Assembly: GCA_028551475.1 (NCBI GenBank)
Contig: CM052355.1
Location: 8,618,001-8,682,000, forward strand
Source of the DNA: Casuarina equisetifolia
Taxonomy: Eukaryota > Streptophyta > Magnoliopsida > Fagales > Casuarinaceae
Direction: 5' to 3'
Length of the DNA stretch: 64,000 nt
Made by a program: the position numbers and the translations under genes. The notes beneath the pieces were generated by a model. The model was given only the letters and a program-made list of their open reading frames with translations, had not been told where the DNA came from and searched no databases. Of this stretch, positions 11,402-23,600 are shown one piece after another; position 1 is the first letter of the stretch, and each line of letters starts with the position of its first letter.

Positions 11402-12099
11402 GAGGTAGAAATAGGGCTGACTTTTCTCAACCTTGTCCTCCAAATGACAATTGTTGATAAAGCTGGATGTTAAAGCAAAAGCATGGAGCGCCTCTTCCCT
11501 TCCGACCAATTTTGTGTGTGGGAAAGAGCCACGGTCACTCTGTGTGAGTTAGCGCGAATCAGGGCAAAATCTGGTCCTCTGGCAAAAGGAAGAAGTCTAA
11601 AATAAGAGGTAACAGTCACATGAAGGCCTACAGCACTCAAATGCATCATTCAAAAAATCTTTCTTCCTGAAGAAATTTGTAATTTGTTCAAACACTTTCA
11701 CTGAGTTGTAATCGTTTTTTTTTTCTTTTTTCTTTTTTTCTATTGGGGGTGGGAGAATTTTAGAGGATTTAATTGGGAAGGATGATGTCTCAAACTTCTA
11801 CCACTGAAGTGGCAATCCCCTTAGGTGCTATTTAGTTTTAGGGGCTTAGACTTCAAGTGATTTGTGGTTTAAGGTTAAATTGAGTTAGGACTAACTCAAT
11901 TGAATGCTTGGAAAGCTTGTCGTAGCGCCCGGGTTATATGGAATTTTTCTTGAAAAGAAAAATTGCCGTGAACTATAAGAGACGGTTGATCCTTGTTTTA
12001 AATTGTGGAGGGACTCTCTGTATAGTGGAGGGGCTATCTTTCCTTTATTTGATCTATATTGTGCTGTCTTTCTGGTCACGTTTAAACTATTTTTGCAAC

Positions 12100-12560
12100 T
12101 TGAATTGCGCTTAAGCGACTTTATTACTGAGCATAACTTAAACAGGTGTGACTCGACTTGATTAAGACCTTCGTTGGCTTAAACACGATTAAAGTTTCAT
12201 AAAAACCTTATGTAAGGAAGAGGCTAGATATGGTTTGATCATAACCTTAGAATGCTTAAAGCCTGATTGAAATCTTTAAAGATCGATACACAAAGACTAA
12301 TAAGATTAATGAGGTGTGCCTGGTAGAAAAATAAGATTTAATGACATTTCATGAGACCCAAACTAGTTCGAAAAATCACGAGACCAATGTGCATCTTTTA
12401 AAATCTCAAGGAAGTGGGAGGAGGGCAGAAGCCACGTTATTTATTAACAGTTACATGACTTCAACAGTCATGCAAGAGAAAGGAAATAGAAAACTAAGAA
12501 TCAGTAAAGTAAAACAAAGAAAAACAATTCAAGCAGTTCTGCTCATGGAAAATTAAAAAA
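12100..12560. repeat. FRO-B 3' flank, duplicated at 43060-43560
   Basis: Both stretches share ordered blocks: TGACTYGACTTGATTA, AAGGACTAATAAGATT-like sequence, CCTGGTAGAAA, GAGACC and TACATGACTT(C/T)(A/G)ACAGTCAT. Here the block directly adjoins the FRO-B stop codon. In the FRO-D unit about 1 kb of other DNA separates it from the gene. It marks the left edge of the duplicated FRO unit. Confidence 0.7.
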
Positions 12561-13134
12561 CATGGCATTCAGAACAAGCTTTGAACGTCTTGCGGCGAGA
12601 ATAAGTAGATCACCAGCTAAAACTGAAGGACTCGAAATGAAGATTTTCTGCCAAACCCGATCCACATATGGCTGCAACGTCATTGGCCAGCTTCGTTGGA
12701 CCACAAACAAGAACTCCGGCGCTTGATGCCTTGCATTCCAATAGCATTTCTGCAACAAAAAAAGGAAACCAATAATTTGAAGCTGGCCATAACTATACTG
12801 CCGGGGTTTGTAGTTTAATCTTTAAAAAGATGAATTACATGAATAACTTACACACTAAGTTGGGCCTTTCACCATAGTGGACTCTGGTGACTTGAGCAAG
12901 AGACTGGTAAGGAACGCTTTCTAATTCTCTCTCGGTACTGGAAATGTTAGGTGTTCCCCGTGTTTTGAATCTCCCTGGTTTCCATGGCATTCTGTTTCTT
13001 GTTCCATAGAACTGCTGCGGTTGCTGTGGTGGCTATGCTGAAGCATACAGCCAAAATGAAGAGAACGCTTTCCAAAGACCATGAAAATATTGCACCCGTA
13101 TTATGATCGATAGGATAAATGTAGTAGCGGGTAA

Positions 13135-13388
13135 TGTTGGAGATACGTTAGCATATTTGGGAATTATTTCCTATAATTGCTACGTTATTCTTTCCTTATA
13201 ATTTTATCTCTTTAGGAAACTATTATTGTATATAGGAGATTATTTTCTTCCTTGTATTTGTATATTGTTTCCTTTTTAGTTTGCTCCTTACATTATATAA
13301 GGACCTTCATATGTACAGTTTTTTTTACACAAGTGAAAGCAATACAAGCCTTTTCCACAAATCTATGCCTTTTTTCTCTCTTGTGACA
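13135..13388 (+). repeat. Copia-2 left LTR
   Basis: 254 bp, TGTTGGAG to TTGTGACA, followed directly by the tRNA-Met-type primer-binding site at 13389-13401. Confidence 0.95.
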
Positions 13389-13401
13389 TGGTATCACGAG
13401 C
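13389..13401 (+). promoter_or_regulatory. Copia-2 primer-binding site
   Basis: TGGTATCACGAGC, one inserted base away from the common plant Copia initiator-tRNA-Met site TGGTATCAGAGC. Confidence 0.85.
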
Positions 13402-13459
13402 CTAGTTTTTTTTCCTACATTCATGTTTCCGCACTTTTTTTCTCCTCTCCTTTGTGATC

Positions 13460-14387
13460 ATGTCCTCTCTGGTTGACCCCGATGCTCCCATCATCGAGGA
13501 TGTCTTGCCTTCCTCCACCTCCCCTCCATCTCTTACCCTCCCTGGCCCTGCCCTCTCTTATGGGGTCCTTGATTCTTTTTCCTCGTTACCTCCCTTTGGA
13601 CCTCTTCTTTCTTGGGCCCCATATTCTCTCCCTGGCCAGCCACGTCCTTCCCTCTCCCAGGCCCTACTCTCGGCCCAACTCCCTCTTCTCTGGCCCCCCT
13701 CTCCTCTCCCCTCCCCGGCCCGCCCCACACCTCTGCCCCGACCCAACCTCCCGTGAGTGGATCACCCATCTCTGGGTTCTTGGGTTTGAGTTCGGACCCT
13801 TACCCGTACCCATATTCTAGATTCGGGTCCAATCCCTACCCGAATTCACCCCCAATTTTTTTGCCTTATTCCGCCGTTGGCCGCTCGGAACCCGGCGATC
13901 CTCTCTACATCGCCGCCTCTGACGACCCCGAGTTGCGGCTTATCACCCAGCTTCTCATTGGCGCCGATACCTTCATCGGTCCCGTGAGCTCTGCCGCACC
14001 CTTGTCACCAAAGACAAAGACGGGTTTCTCAACGGCACTATCCCGGCTCCCGCCACCGAACGCCTTGCGCGGCAGTGGCGCAAGTGTTCCCAATTGGTCT
14101 ATACTTGGATTGGGAACACTCTCACCCCGGAGGTTGCCGCCGCTCTTCCGCCCACCGACGACCCGAAAGTTCTCTGGGACATTCTCCACGAACTCTACGG
14201 CCGGCCCGATCATGTTCGCCTCTTCCAAATCGAGAAAAAACTCACCGAATTGAAGCAAGGAACCCTCTCTGTGGCCGTCGTCTTCAACCGTTTCATGGCC
14301 CTCTACCATGAATACGACCACACAGTCGAATCGCTCGATGGCCCCGACGCCACTCTTCGCCAATTTCACCGGCTGAAGGAGGAGTAA
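13460..14387 (+). pseudogene. Copia-2 gag
   Basis: Gag polyprotein that would form the virus-like particle. It begins MSSLVDPDAPIIED at 13460 and is strongly proline-rich over the first 100 codons. The core is spread over two frames: DPLYIAASDDPELRLITQLL at about 13900-13960, then WIGNTLTPEVAAALPPTDD, LWDILHELYGRPDHVRLFQI and KLTELKQGTLSV from 14100. At least two frameshifts and a stop at 14385-14387 break it. Further gag sequence, ending in a glycine-rich tract (14598-14640), continues to the zinc knuckle in the next feature. Confidence 0.8.
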
Positions 14388-14750
14388 CGCCTCACTCGTT
14401 TTCTCCTCCTCTTAAACGAGTCATTCTCCTCCTTTCGTTCTCAGATTCTGGCCATGGATCCACCCCTGTCCTTGCGTCGCCTCTTTTTCCTCGTCGTCCA
14501 AGAGGAAAACCACCGTCTCGCCTCCGCCGAATATCTCCGTGGCGGAGACTCGGTTATTTTAGCCGCTCGGGCCACTCCTGCTCAGAAGGCTCTTGCTGGT
14601 GGTGGTGGCGGCGGCGGTAGCAGTGGCGGTGGCGACGGGCTTGGAGACCACGGTGGTGTCGGCTCTGTGGCACATATGCGGTCTTTAGGTTTTTTTGAGG
14701 GCGACGCTTCACTCCCTCCTGGATAGGACGGCTCTCCTCATTACCCTAGA

Positions 14751-15799
14751 TTGGACGGTCCATCTCTCATCTCAGGCGCGCCTCCATCCGACGGTCTTTA
14801 TCCGATCCCAGCTTCACAAATCGACGCCTCTCAGCAAAGCTTTGGTGCACCTATCCACAGAGGATCCGCCAGGCTGCGCAGCTTAAATGGGTTGCGTTCT
14901 CGCCGACCCAATGGGCCCAATAACGGCTTCAACGACCCAATTTCTTCACGGGCTCGACCCAATCAGCTTTTTTGTGAGCACTGCAAGCGGACCAACCACA
15001 CGAAGGCCACATGTTGGAAATTACATGGTAGGCCTAGGGAATTTGCCTCCAAAGAAAATAATAATATTTTGACTAATTTTGTTTCTTCTCAGGATAAGCC
15101 CAATCCACCTCTCAGTGAAGCCCAACTTCAACAGATCATCCAGGCCTTCAATCAGATGGGTCAACCTGACAAGATTGCTAGCTTTGGAGGTACTTCCTTT
15201 TGTTTTATGAGCTCTATCTTACCCTCTGATTGGCTTATTGATTCAGGTGCCAGTGACCACATTATTTGCGATCAAAATTTTTTTTCCAAAATTCACACTA
15301 CCCAATCTTCCATGACCGTATGTCTCCCCACTGGAAACGTTACTTCCATCACCAAAATTGGTGATGTCCAACTTAGCCCTCAATTTACTCTAAAAAATGT
15401 TCTTTATGTTCCCGAGTTTCAATTTAATCTCATATCTATTTCCAAAGCTTGTGAAAATAATCATTGTCGAGCCATTTTGGACTCTAATTTCTGTTTCTTT
15501 CAGGCCCGTTCGACTGGCAAACTAATGGGCTTGGGTAATGCTCAACAAGGCCTTTATTTTTGGATTTCCATTCCTGCAAATTTCAATTCATGTATTTCAC
15601 CCACTATGGGCTCCTTTTGTAATTCTCATTTCAGTAATAATATTTTACTTTCTCACCAACGTTTGGGCCATAGTGCTTCTTACCCTCACCCAAAATGTCC
15701 GATTTGTCCCTTGACAAAACAACCTCGCCCCTTTTTCCCTACCAGCTCTTCTCGCGCTCCTTCTGTTTTCTCCTTCCTCCATATCGACATTTGGGGACC
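14751..15799 (+). pseudogene. Copia-2 gag zinc knuckle, protease and integrase start
   Basis: One open frame running to the solo-LTR insertion. It holds a CX2CX4HX4C knuckle (CEHCKRTNHTKATC), the protease active site WLIDSGASDHI (about 15230-15260), the pre-integrase segment LLSHQRLGH (about 15650) and the integrase start SFLHIDIWGP, where the solo LTR interrupts at 15800. This part is open, but the element as a whole is broken. Confidence 0.88.
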
Positions 15800-17048
15800 T
15801 GATAACTCTATTTTTATAGAGTTATTTTATCTATTTTTTAGGCAATAAATAATACAATGCTTATGAGAAAATATTTGAACTCCTCTTATTTATTTAAATT
15901 TGTCTTGTTTTTGTAGCACAAGGAGGCAAGGAGAAAAGGAATGAACATGGAGAACCTGATGCTTATTGTGTGGCAAAATTGTAATATCAAGATCAAGAGA
16001 GTCAAGATGGGCTTGGGCTTTGAATAATTGTTATTAGATTTTCTATTTTTATTGGATTTTCTATTTAAATAGAAAACCCAGTCATGTTAGGAATTCAAGT
16101 CTCAATTAATTTAGGAGTTCAAAACCTAATTATTTTAGGTCTCTAAAACCCAATTCTACTAAGATAGGAGATAGGTCTAAACCTAAACCCTATTTAAGAG
16201 AAGAGAAGAGGCAAAAGGGGGAAGAGGAAATTGAGCACAACTCAAGAAAGAAGCCAAGAATTCAAGGTTTTCTTGAAGAGAAGACAAAAAGGGTGACATA
16301 CTTCTTGTTCTTGGATTCAAGATGCCTTCTTTATTTCTTATTACCATTCTTCCTCATTATTTCTTTATGTTTTAGTTTATTTTTGTTAGAGCTACGATGT
16401 AACCTAATTATGATGGTATGAATCTTATGATTATTATGTTTTGTAAGATATTTTATTTATGTGAAGTTATATATTACGGAGTTTAATGCTTTTAGGTGAT
16501 TAGCTACCACTTAGATGACTTGATTTGCATGTTAAAGACCGACAGGAAATAGCATGCAGTTGCTTCTTGTAATATGTAACCATAGATTAAATATGGATAA
16601 ACATATACCATATTGTTTGTGTGGCTTTTGGTGTAAACTGGGAATATTCATAGATCCTAATGCATTTGGTTTGTTTCAATTCACATATAGAGATATAGTG
16701 AATTAATGAACTAAGTAGGTTTGCTATACCTAAACATAGGATAGTAAATAAATTAGGAGATTCCGCCATCACATAGATATTATCCCTCTTGCAAGCATAA
16801 ATAATCAATATTAATACCTAGTAATTATGGTGAAATCATATGCTCTAACATATTTCTTGTATTTAGTTTTCTTATATTTAGTCAGTTAATCTATCATCTA
16901 TTAATTTGGTTTGCTAGATAAATTCTAGGAGTTGTTCACTGTTAGTAATTAATTGGTTTAGTAATTACCAATCTCTGTGGGACGATATCTTTCTTATCAT
17001 TATATTACTTGTTCGACATGTTCACTTGCATTTAGATTTCACCGAACA
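15800..17048 (+). mobile_element. Solo LTR of an Athila-type Ty3/gypsy element in the Copia-2 integrase
   Basis: 1249 bp from TGATAACTCT to CACCGAACA, flanked by the 5-bp duplication GGACC (15795-15799 and 17049-17053). Both ends and several internal blocks (GAGCTA-GATGTA-CCTA, GAGACCGACA-like, TTACTTGTTCGACATG) match the LTRs at 17307 and 26465, but it is shorter and clearly diverged, so it belongs to a sister subfamily. No internal region is present, as expected after LTR-LTR recombination. Confidence 0.92.
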
Positions 17049-17053
17049 GGACC

Positions 17054-17306
17054 TTATCACACCCCACATCGTGATGGATCTCGTTTCTTCCTCACTCTTG
17101 TTGATGATTTTTCTCATGGTACTTGGGTCTTCTTAATGCAATCAAAAACCCAAGTTCTCTCTCACCTCATTCGTTTCTTTGCCCTTATTCGTACTTAGTT
17201 TCACACCTTTATCCAACGTGTTCGCACCGATAATGCCCGTGACTTTTTTAATCATACTTGTTCTTCCTTTTTTTCTGATCATGACATCCTCCATGAAAGT
17301 TCTTGC
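17054..17306 (+). pseudogene. Copia-2 integrase core fragment between two insertions
   Basis: Continues the integrase from GPYHTPHRDGSRFFLTLVDD through TWVFLMQSKTQVLSHLI to RVRTDNARDFFN and DHDILHESSC. One in-frame stop lies at about 17197. The catalytic-core LVDDFS and RTDNA motifs are visible. It is cut at 17307 by the Athila-type element. Confidence 0.85.
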
Positions 17307-19012
17307 TGATAACTCTATTTTATATAGAGTTATTTTGATTATTTTAGATGATATTTAATATTATTTTAGTAGATTATATTTGTATTTTATTATATTTATG
17401 CATATTTTGTTATTTTATGTAACAAACCCAAAATGAAAGAAAATGAAGGAAATGAAGCAAAATTGGAAGGAAAAGAGAAGAGAAAAGAACTCATGTGAAA
17501 TAAGCAATTAATCAAACACATGGAAGAGCTAACAAGGGAAAGCATAGGAAAGCATGTGACTGAAACAGAAGAAAAAACGTGGGACCCAGAGGCTATTAGG
17601 GGGAGCTGGTCGTGAATTGTCGGGGGCATCATCGAGCGAGGAAATGAGTAGTGTGCGGGACCGAGGAAGTGAGAGAAAAGTCAGAGAAAAACAAAGAAAA
17701 AAGGAAACCGATCGTGCGACAGCCGACCGATTCTCCCTGGTGGTGGAACCCAGAACGTTATCCAAGAATCCGGGTGTTTGGAACGTGCGAATGCCGTCCA
17801 GCTTCCGTTCTCCGATCAAGTTTTGAGCAAAATCACCATTCGGCGTTATTTCTGACAAAGAAGCACATTTTCCGGCCAAATCTGAGACCAGATCAGCAAG
17901 GAAGGACCATATCCAGCCATTAATAGAGAGTTCCAGTCATTCTGCAGCTGATTTGAGGCGATTTGAGCGGCGGTTTCTTGTGAGACGTGGTGAGGGCCGA
18001 GTGAAGATTTAGTCAGATCTACGCCATTTGACGGCGAATCAGCTCAAGATTTTGGCAGATCGGCTCTCCAGGCGTAATAAGCGGCAATTTTTGGAGGTTT
18101 TCGTGAAGATCGACGGCGGCGTGTGGCGGCGTACGGCGGCACGTGTGGCGGCGCGTGAGCAGGAATTTCGCCACTCTTTTCAGACGGCTTCTTTTCTCCC
18201 CATGTGTAGAGTTGCACAGAAATTTCTTGAAAGGGACAACAATTGGTGACAGCTTTTTAGTTTGTTCTAATCTAGATGCTTTGTGTAATTTGTTGTATTA
18301 TTTCTGTTTATTCTAATATTATGAACTAAAGTACTTTTGCTAGAGCTAAGATGTAGCCTAGTTAGCATGTTATGAGTTCCTTAGTTGACATATTATGCAA
18401 GACAATATATTTATGTGAGTTGTATGTTATTATTTTTAATGTGATTGAGTGATTAATCATCAATTGATCAATTTGATGTGCATATTTGAGACCGACAAGA
18501 GAGAATATGCAAATGCATCTTATAATACACAACCATAAATCAAATGTGGGTAGAGATATGCCATGTTGATTGTGTGACTTTAATTGAAATATTCATTGAC
18601 TTTAATGCTCTTAGCTTATTTAATTCATATGCAACTCACAGTGAATTAATAAGCTAAGTAGGTTCACTATACCTAGACATATGATAGTGAATAAATTAGA
18701 AAATTTTGTCATCTTATAAATATCATTGTTCTTGCAAGTATTAAATTGTTGGAATTCATATCTACTAACTATGGTGAAATTAGAGGCTCTAGCATACTTA
18801 GCATATTTTATTAACTCTTTGGAAGTCAATTGCTTTAGTGATCTTTCAATTTAGAACATCTTTTCATGATATCTTGCTAGATAAATTGTAGGATCAATTC
18901 ATCACTAGTAATTAGTCAAGTTGATAACATTAATCCCTGTAGGACGATACTTATACTTATCATTAAATTACTTATTCGACATGTACACTTGCATGTAGAA
19001 TTTCATTGAACA
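17307..19012 (+). repeat. Athila-type element left LTR
   Basis: TGATAACTCT...CATTGAACA. It differs from the right LTR at roughly 50 positions by eye, mostly transitions. Confidence 0.92.
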
Positions 19013-19036
19013 AGTTTTTGGCACCGTTGCCGGGGA
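19013..19036 (+). promoter_or_regulatory. Athila-type primer-binding site
   Basis: TTTTTGGCACCGTTGCCGGG directly after the LTR. The same site, with two substitutions, occurs on the minus strand at about 57811-57832. Confidence 0.8.
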
Positions 19037-19194
19037 TTAGTTGTTTATTGTTGATTAATATTAACACTAAATTGATATTACGTTTAATCTAGCCTTTATT
19101 TTTATTTGTTACTTTCCTGATATTATTTTCTTTCTTGCAGACAAAAAGTAATATTTTTGCTAAACTGCTTCTATTCTAGAGTGCATAGACATGT

Positions 19195-20606
19195 ATGACC
19201 CATAATCGAGGGGGACAACTTGTTGATCTTGATCCAGAAATTGAATGCACCCTTAGAAGGCAGCAGAATCAGTTAAGAGAGTAAAAAAGTGAAGCTAGAA
19301 GAATGGCAGACAATGATGATACACGTAAACTTCTGAAGGACTATGCTGCACCAACAGTTCAGGGTGCTGCATCAAGCATCAAAAGGCCTACTATTCAAGC
19401 AAATAACTTTGAAATCAAGCCTGCACTTATTCAGATGCTTCAAAATTCAGCGCAATTCAGTGGGTTGCCAAATGATGATCCTAATGCCCATATAGAAGCT
19501 TTCCTTGAAATCTGTGACATGGTCAAATATAATGGAGCCACAGATGATGCAATCAAGTTGAGGTTATTCCCATTCTCTCTTAGAGACAAGGCTAAAAATT
19601 GGCTTTCTTCTCTTCCTGCAGGATCAATCAAGACATGGGATGACTTGGCTCAAAAGTTTCTGGGTAAGTATTTTCCCCCTACAAAGTCTGCTAAAATGCA
19701 TAACGATATCTCTAATTTTGTGCAGATGGACAATGAATCGCTTTATGAAGCTTGGGAAAGATTTAAAGATCTATTGAGGAGATGTCCACATCATGGAGTA
19801 CCCACATGGTCACAGGTGCAAACTTTTTATAATGGGGCTAGCATGAATCTACGTTGTATGCTTGATGCAGCTGCAGGAGGTGCATTGCATTTGAGCTTGT
19901 GGAGGAAATGGCATTGAATGCTTATCAGTGGCCTACTGAGAGGTTATCAGGGAAGAAAGTCAGTGGAGTTCTTAAAGTGGATACTTTTACTGCAATGAAT
20001 GCACAGTTTGATAGACTCAACAAGAAGATAGACAATTTGAGTAGTCCAGTCATGAGGGTTCAGGATGTAACATGTGATTATTGTAGTGGAGGACATGCAA
20101 GCACAGAGTGTCAGATGCTATCAACTCAAAACAGTGAAGATGCTAATTTTGTTGGAAGTTCAAGCAAAGCACAGAATAATCCATACTCCAACACTTACAA
20201 TCCGGGATGGCGCAATCACCCAAATTTTTCATGGAGTAGCTCAAGTTCAACGAAAGCACCACCAGGATTCAGGCAACCAGAGGTAGCGAAGCCTAGTATG
20301 GAGGACATGATTACCAAGATGTACACCACCATGCAGAATCAAGAGGCTAGATATGAAACCAGATTTCAGAACCAAGAAACAAGATCTCAGAATCAAGAGG
20401 CTTCTCTTAGGAATTTGGAAGTGCAGATGGGTCAATTAGCAAATATGGTCTCAGGAAGACAACAAGGTGCATTACCTAGCAACACAGAGAAGAATCCTAG
20501 AGAAGATGCAAAGGCAATAAGTTTAAGAAGTGGCAAACAAGTAGGAAAAGATGAGGTTGATAAAGAAAGTGTTGGGAATAAGGATGAGGATGTTAACACG
20601 CAGTAG
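19195..20606 (+). pseudogene. Athila-type gag
   Basis: Capsid polyprotein starting MTHNRGGQLVDLDPEIE at 19195. A stop at 19282-19284 interrupts it; the frame then stays open from 19303 (MADNDDTRKLLKDYAAPTVQ). The core includes FSGLPNDDPNAHIEAFLEI, AKNWLSSLPAGSIKTWDDLA and NESLYEAWERFKDLLRRCP. Around 19885-19905 a small deletion shifts frame; the related copies at 53.5 and 56.9 kb have extra bases coding for NNKTPKEAYDL here. A CX2CX3HX4C zinc knuckle (CDYCSGGHASTEC) follows at about 20070. A coiled, glutamine-rich segment (QNQEARYETRFQNQE) precedes the end. Confidence 0.88.
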
Positions 20607-20627
20607 GAGGAGGGAACCAAAAGAACG

Positions 20628-23600
20628 TTGTTTCCTGATAATCCCAAGCCTTATGTACCTCCAGTTCCATTCCCTCAGAGGCTCCAACAACATAAGATAG
20701 ATAAACAGTTTTCTAAATTCCTTGAGGTATTCAAGAAATTGCATATTAATATTCCTTTTGCAGATGCATTGGCTCAAATGCCTAGTTATGCCAAGTTTCT
20801 TAAGGAAATATTGAAGAACAAAAGGAAGTTAGAGGAATATGAAACAGTGAATTTAACTGAGGAGTGCTCAGCCATCTTACAAAACAAGCTTCCTTCAAAA
20901 TTGAAAGATCCAAGGAGTTTCACAATCCCATGTACTATTGGAGAGTCTCACTTTGAAAAGGCATTGTGTGACTTAGGAGCAAGTATCAATTTAATGCCTT
21001 TTTCTGTCTACAGTAAATTGGGATTGGGTGAAGTAAAGGGAACCACAGTGTCCTTGCAATTAGCTGATCGATCAATCAAGTATCCAAGGCGCATTGTAGA
21101 AGATGTATTGGTGAAAGTTGATAAATTCATCTTCACTGCAGATTTTATAGTTTTGGATATGGAGGAAGATTATGAGGTACCACTCATCTTGGGTCGACCT
21201 TTTCTAACAATAGGAAGAGTGTTGATTGATGTACAACAAGGAAAGTTGATTTTAAGAGTTCAAGATGATTCAGTTACCTTCAATGTTTTTACAGCCATGA
21301 AATACCCCTATGATGATAGCTCTTGTTTTAAAGTTGAGACAGTTGATTCAATGGTGAGCAATGTTTTTCAAGAAGTTTTCAAAGACCCATTGGAAGCATG
21401 TTTGGTTCATTCTAAGGAAAAGGAAATTGGAAGTGAGGAGATAAAGGAGCAGGTGAAGTTCATGGATGCAGTGCCACCATGTTCACGGAAAGAGGCAACA
21501 AGATGTGAGGAGTTGGGAGAATCTATGACAAAGCCTAAGCCATCAATTGAAGAACCTCCAACTTTTGAACTTAAACCCTTACCTTCTCATTTGAAATATG
21601 TCTATTTGGATGCAGATGCTAAGTTGCCAATAATTATATCATCCTCTTTAACAGAATTGAGAGAAGAGAAATTGCTCAGAGTGTTGAGAGAGCATAAAGG
21701 AGTAATTGGGTGGAAGATAGCCGACATAAAGGGAATTAGCCCTTCAATATGCATGCACAAGATTTTAATGGAGGAGCATCACAAGACCACTATTCAACCT
21801 CAGAGGCGCTTGAACCGGAAGATGCAAGAAGTAGTGAAAGCTAAGGTAATTAAATTACTTGATGCAGGAATCATCTATCCCATTTCAGACAGTTGTTGGG
21901 TAAGTCCAGTGCAAGTTGTGCCAAAGAAAGGAGATATGACTGTTTAGAGAAACGATAACAATGAATTGATTCTAATTAGAAAGTTACTGGATGGCGTATA
22001 TGTATGGATTATAGAAAGTTGAATGATGCCACTAGAAAAGATCACTTTCCTTTACCATTTATTGATCAAATGTTGGAAAGACTTGCAGGACATGAATTCT
22101 ATTGTTTTCTTGATGGGTATTCAGGGTACAATCAGATCCCTATTGCACCAAAGGATCAAGAGAAAACTACTTTCACTTGTCCTTATGGTACTTTTACTTT
22201 TAGAAGAATGCCCTTTGGTCTTTGTAATGCACCAGTAACTTTTCAGAGATGCATGATGGCTATTTTTTCTGATATAATTGAAAAGTTCATTGAAATTTTT
22301 ATGGATGATTTTTCTGTCTTTGGTGCATCATTTGATAGTTGTTTGAAAAATTTGGCTTTGGTTTTACAAAGATGTGAGGAGACAAATCTGGTGTTGAATT
22401 GGGAGAAATGTCACTTCATGGTTCAGGAGGGAATAGTGCTTGGGCATAAGATATCCAAAAAGGGACTAGAGGTTGATAGAGCCAAAGTAGAGGCCATTTC
22501 AAAGCTACCTCCACCGACATCAGTGAAGTTTGTTAGAGGATTTTTGGGGCATGCAGGATTCTATAGGCGGTTTATAAAAGATTTCTCAAGGATTGCAAGA
22601 CCCCTTTCAGGTTTGTTAGAGAAAGATGTTAAGTTTAACTTTTCTGATGAATGCTTGCAGGCTTTTAACACTTTAAAGGAGAAGTTAATATCAGCACCAA
22701 TCATGACTGCACCAGAATAGGATCTGCCTTTTGAGCTGATATGTGATGCAAGGGATTTTGCAGTAGGAGCTGTTTTGGGACAACGGAAGAATAGAGTTTT
22801 TCAAACCATTTACTATGCCAGTCGGACTTTATCAGGTGCACAATTGAATTATTCAACAACAGAAAAAGAACTTTTAGCAGTAGTATTTGCTTTTGATAAA
22901 TTTTGCTCTTATTTAATTGGCTCCAAAGTTATTGTTTATTCTGACCATTCTGCTCTTAAGCACCTCCTTAAAAAAAAGGAATCAAAGCCAAGGTTAATCA
23001 GGTGGATTCTATTGTTGCAAGAGTTTGACTTGGAAATCAAGGATAAAAGGGGGACTGAAAATTTAGTTGCAGATCATTTGTCCAGAATTCCAAATCCAAA
23101 GGAAGAAGAGCAGCCAATCTTGGAAGAGTTTCTTGATGAGTAGATTTTTACCCTTCAATCGCTAAAATCCCCCTGGTACGCTGATCTTGTGAATTATTTG
23201 GTAGGTAACATTCTTCCCCCTGAAATGTCATATCAACAGAAGAAAAAGTTCTTTTCTGATGTTAAACATTACTTTTGGGAAAAACCATTCTTATTTAAAG
23301 TATGTGCAGATCAGGTGATAAGAAGATGTGTCCCAAAAGAAGAGATGACCAGCATTATGCATCATTGTCATGATAGAGAAACTGGTGGTCATTTTGGTGC
23401 CACCAGAACTGCAACCAAGGTTTTACAATCTGGTTTTTATTGGCCCACACTTTTTAGAGATGCATATTCCTATGTAGCTGCATGTGATCAATGCCAAAGA
23501 ACTGGGAATATTTCTTGTAAACATGAGATGCCCTTGAGTAACGTTGTTGTGTGTGAATTATTTGATGTGTGGGGTATTGATTTCATGGGACCTTTTATTC

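Larger units (their letters stand above)
8649..12099. other. Spacer between Copia-1 and the FRO-B 3' flank; no gene recognised
   Basis: AT-rich sequence with only short open frames and no recognisable domain. It holds three small repeats, listed separately (a hairpin near 10.49 kb, a TTA microsatellite and a 33-bp minisatellite), and homopolymer runs near 9.80-9.87 and 11.71-11.74 kb. By position it should include the original 5' flank of FRO-A, displaced by Copia-1, but I see no clear match to the 5' flanks of the other FRO copies. Confidence 0.5.

Noticed and set aside
13533-14369. Long minus-strand open frames opposite Copia-2 gag
   Set aside because: Shadow frames of GC-rich, proline-rich gag sequence.
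17529-17923. Open frames of 69-116 codons in the Athila LTR, repeated at 26687-26984
   Set aside because: They lie on both strands of LTR sequence and recur only because the LTR is duplicated; no domain.
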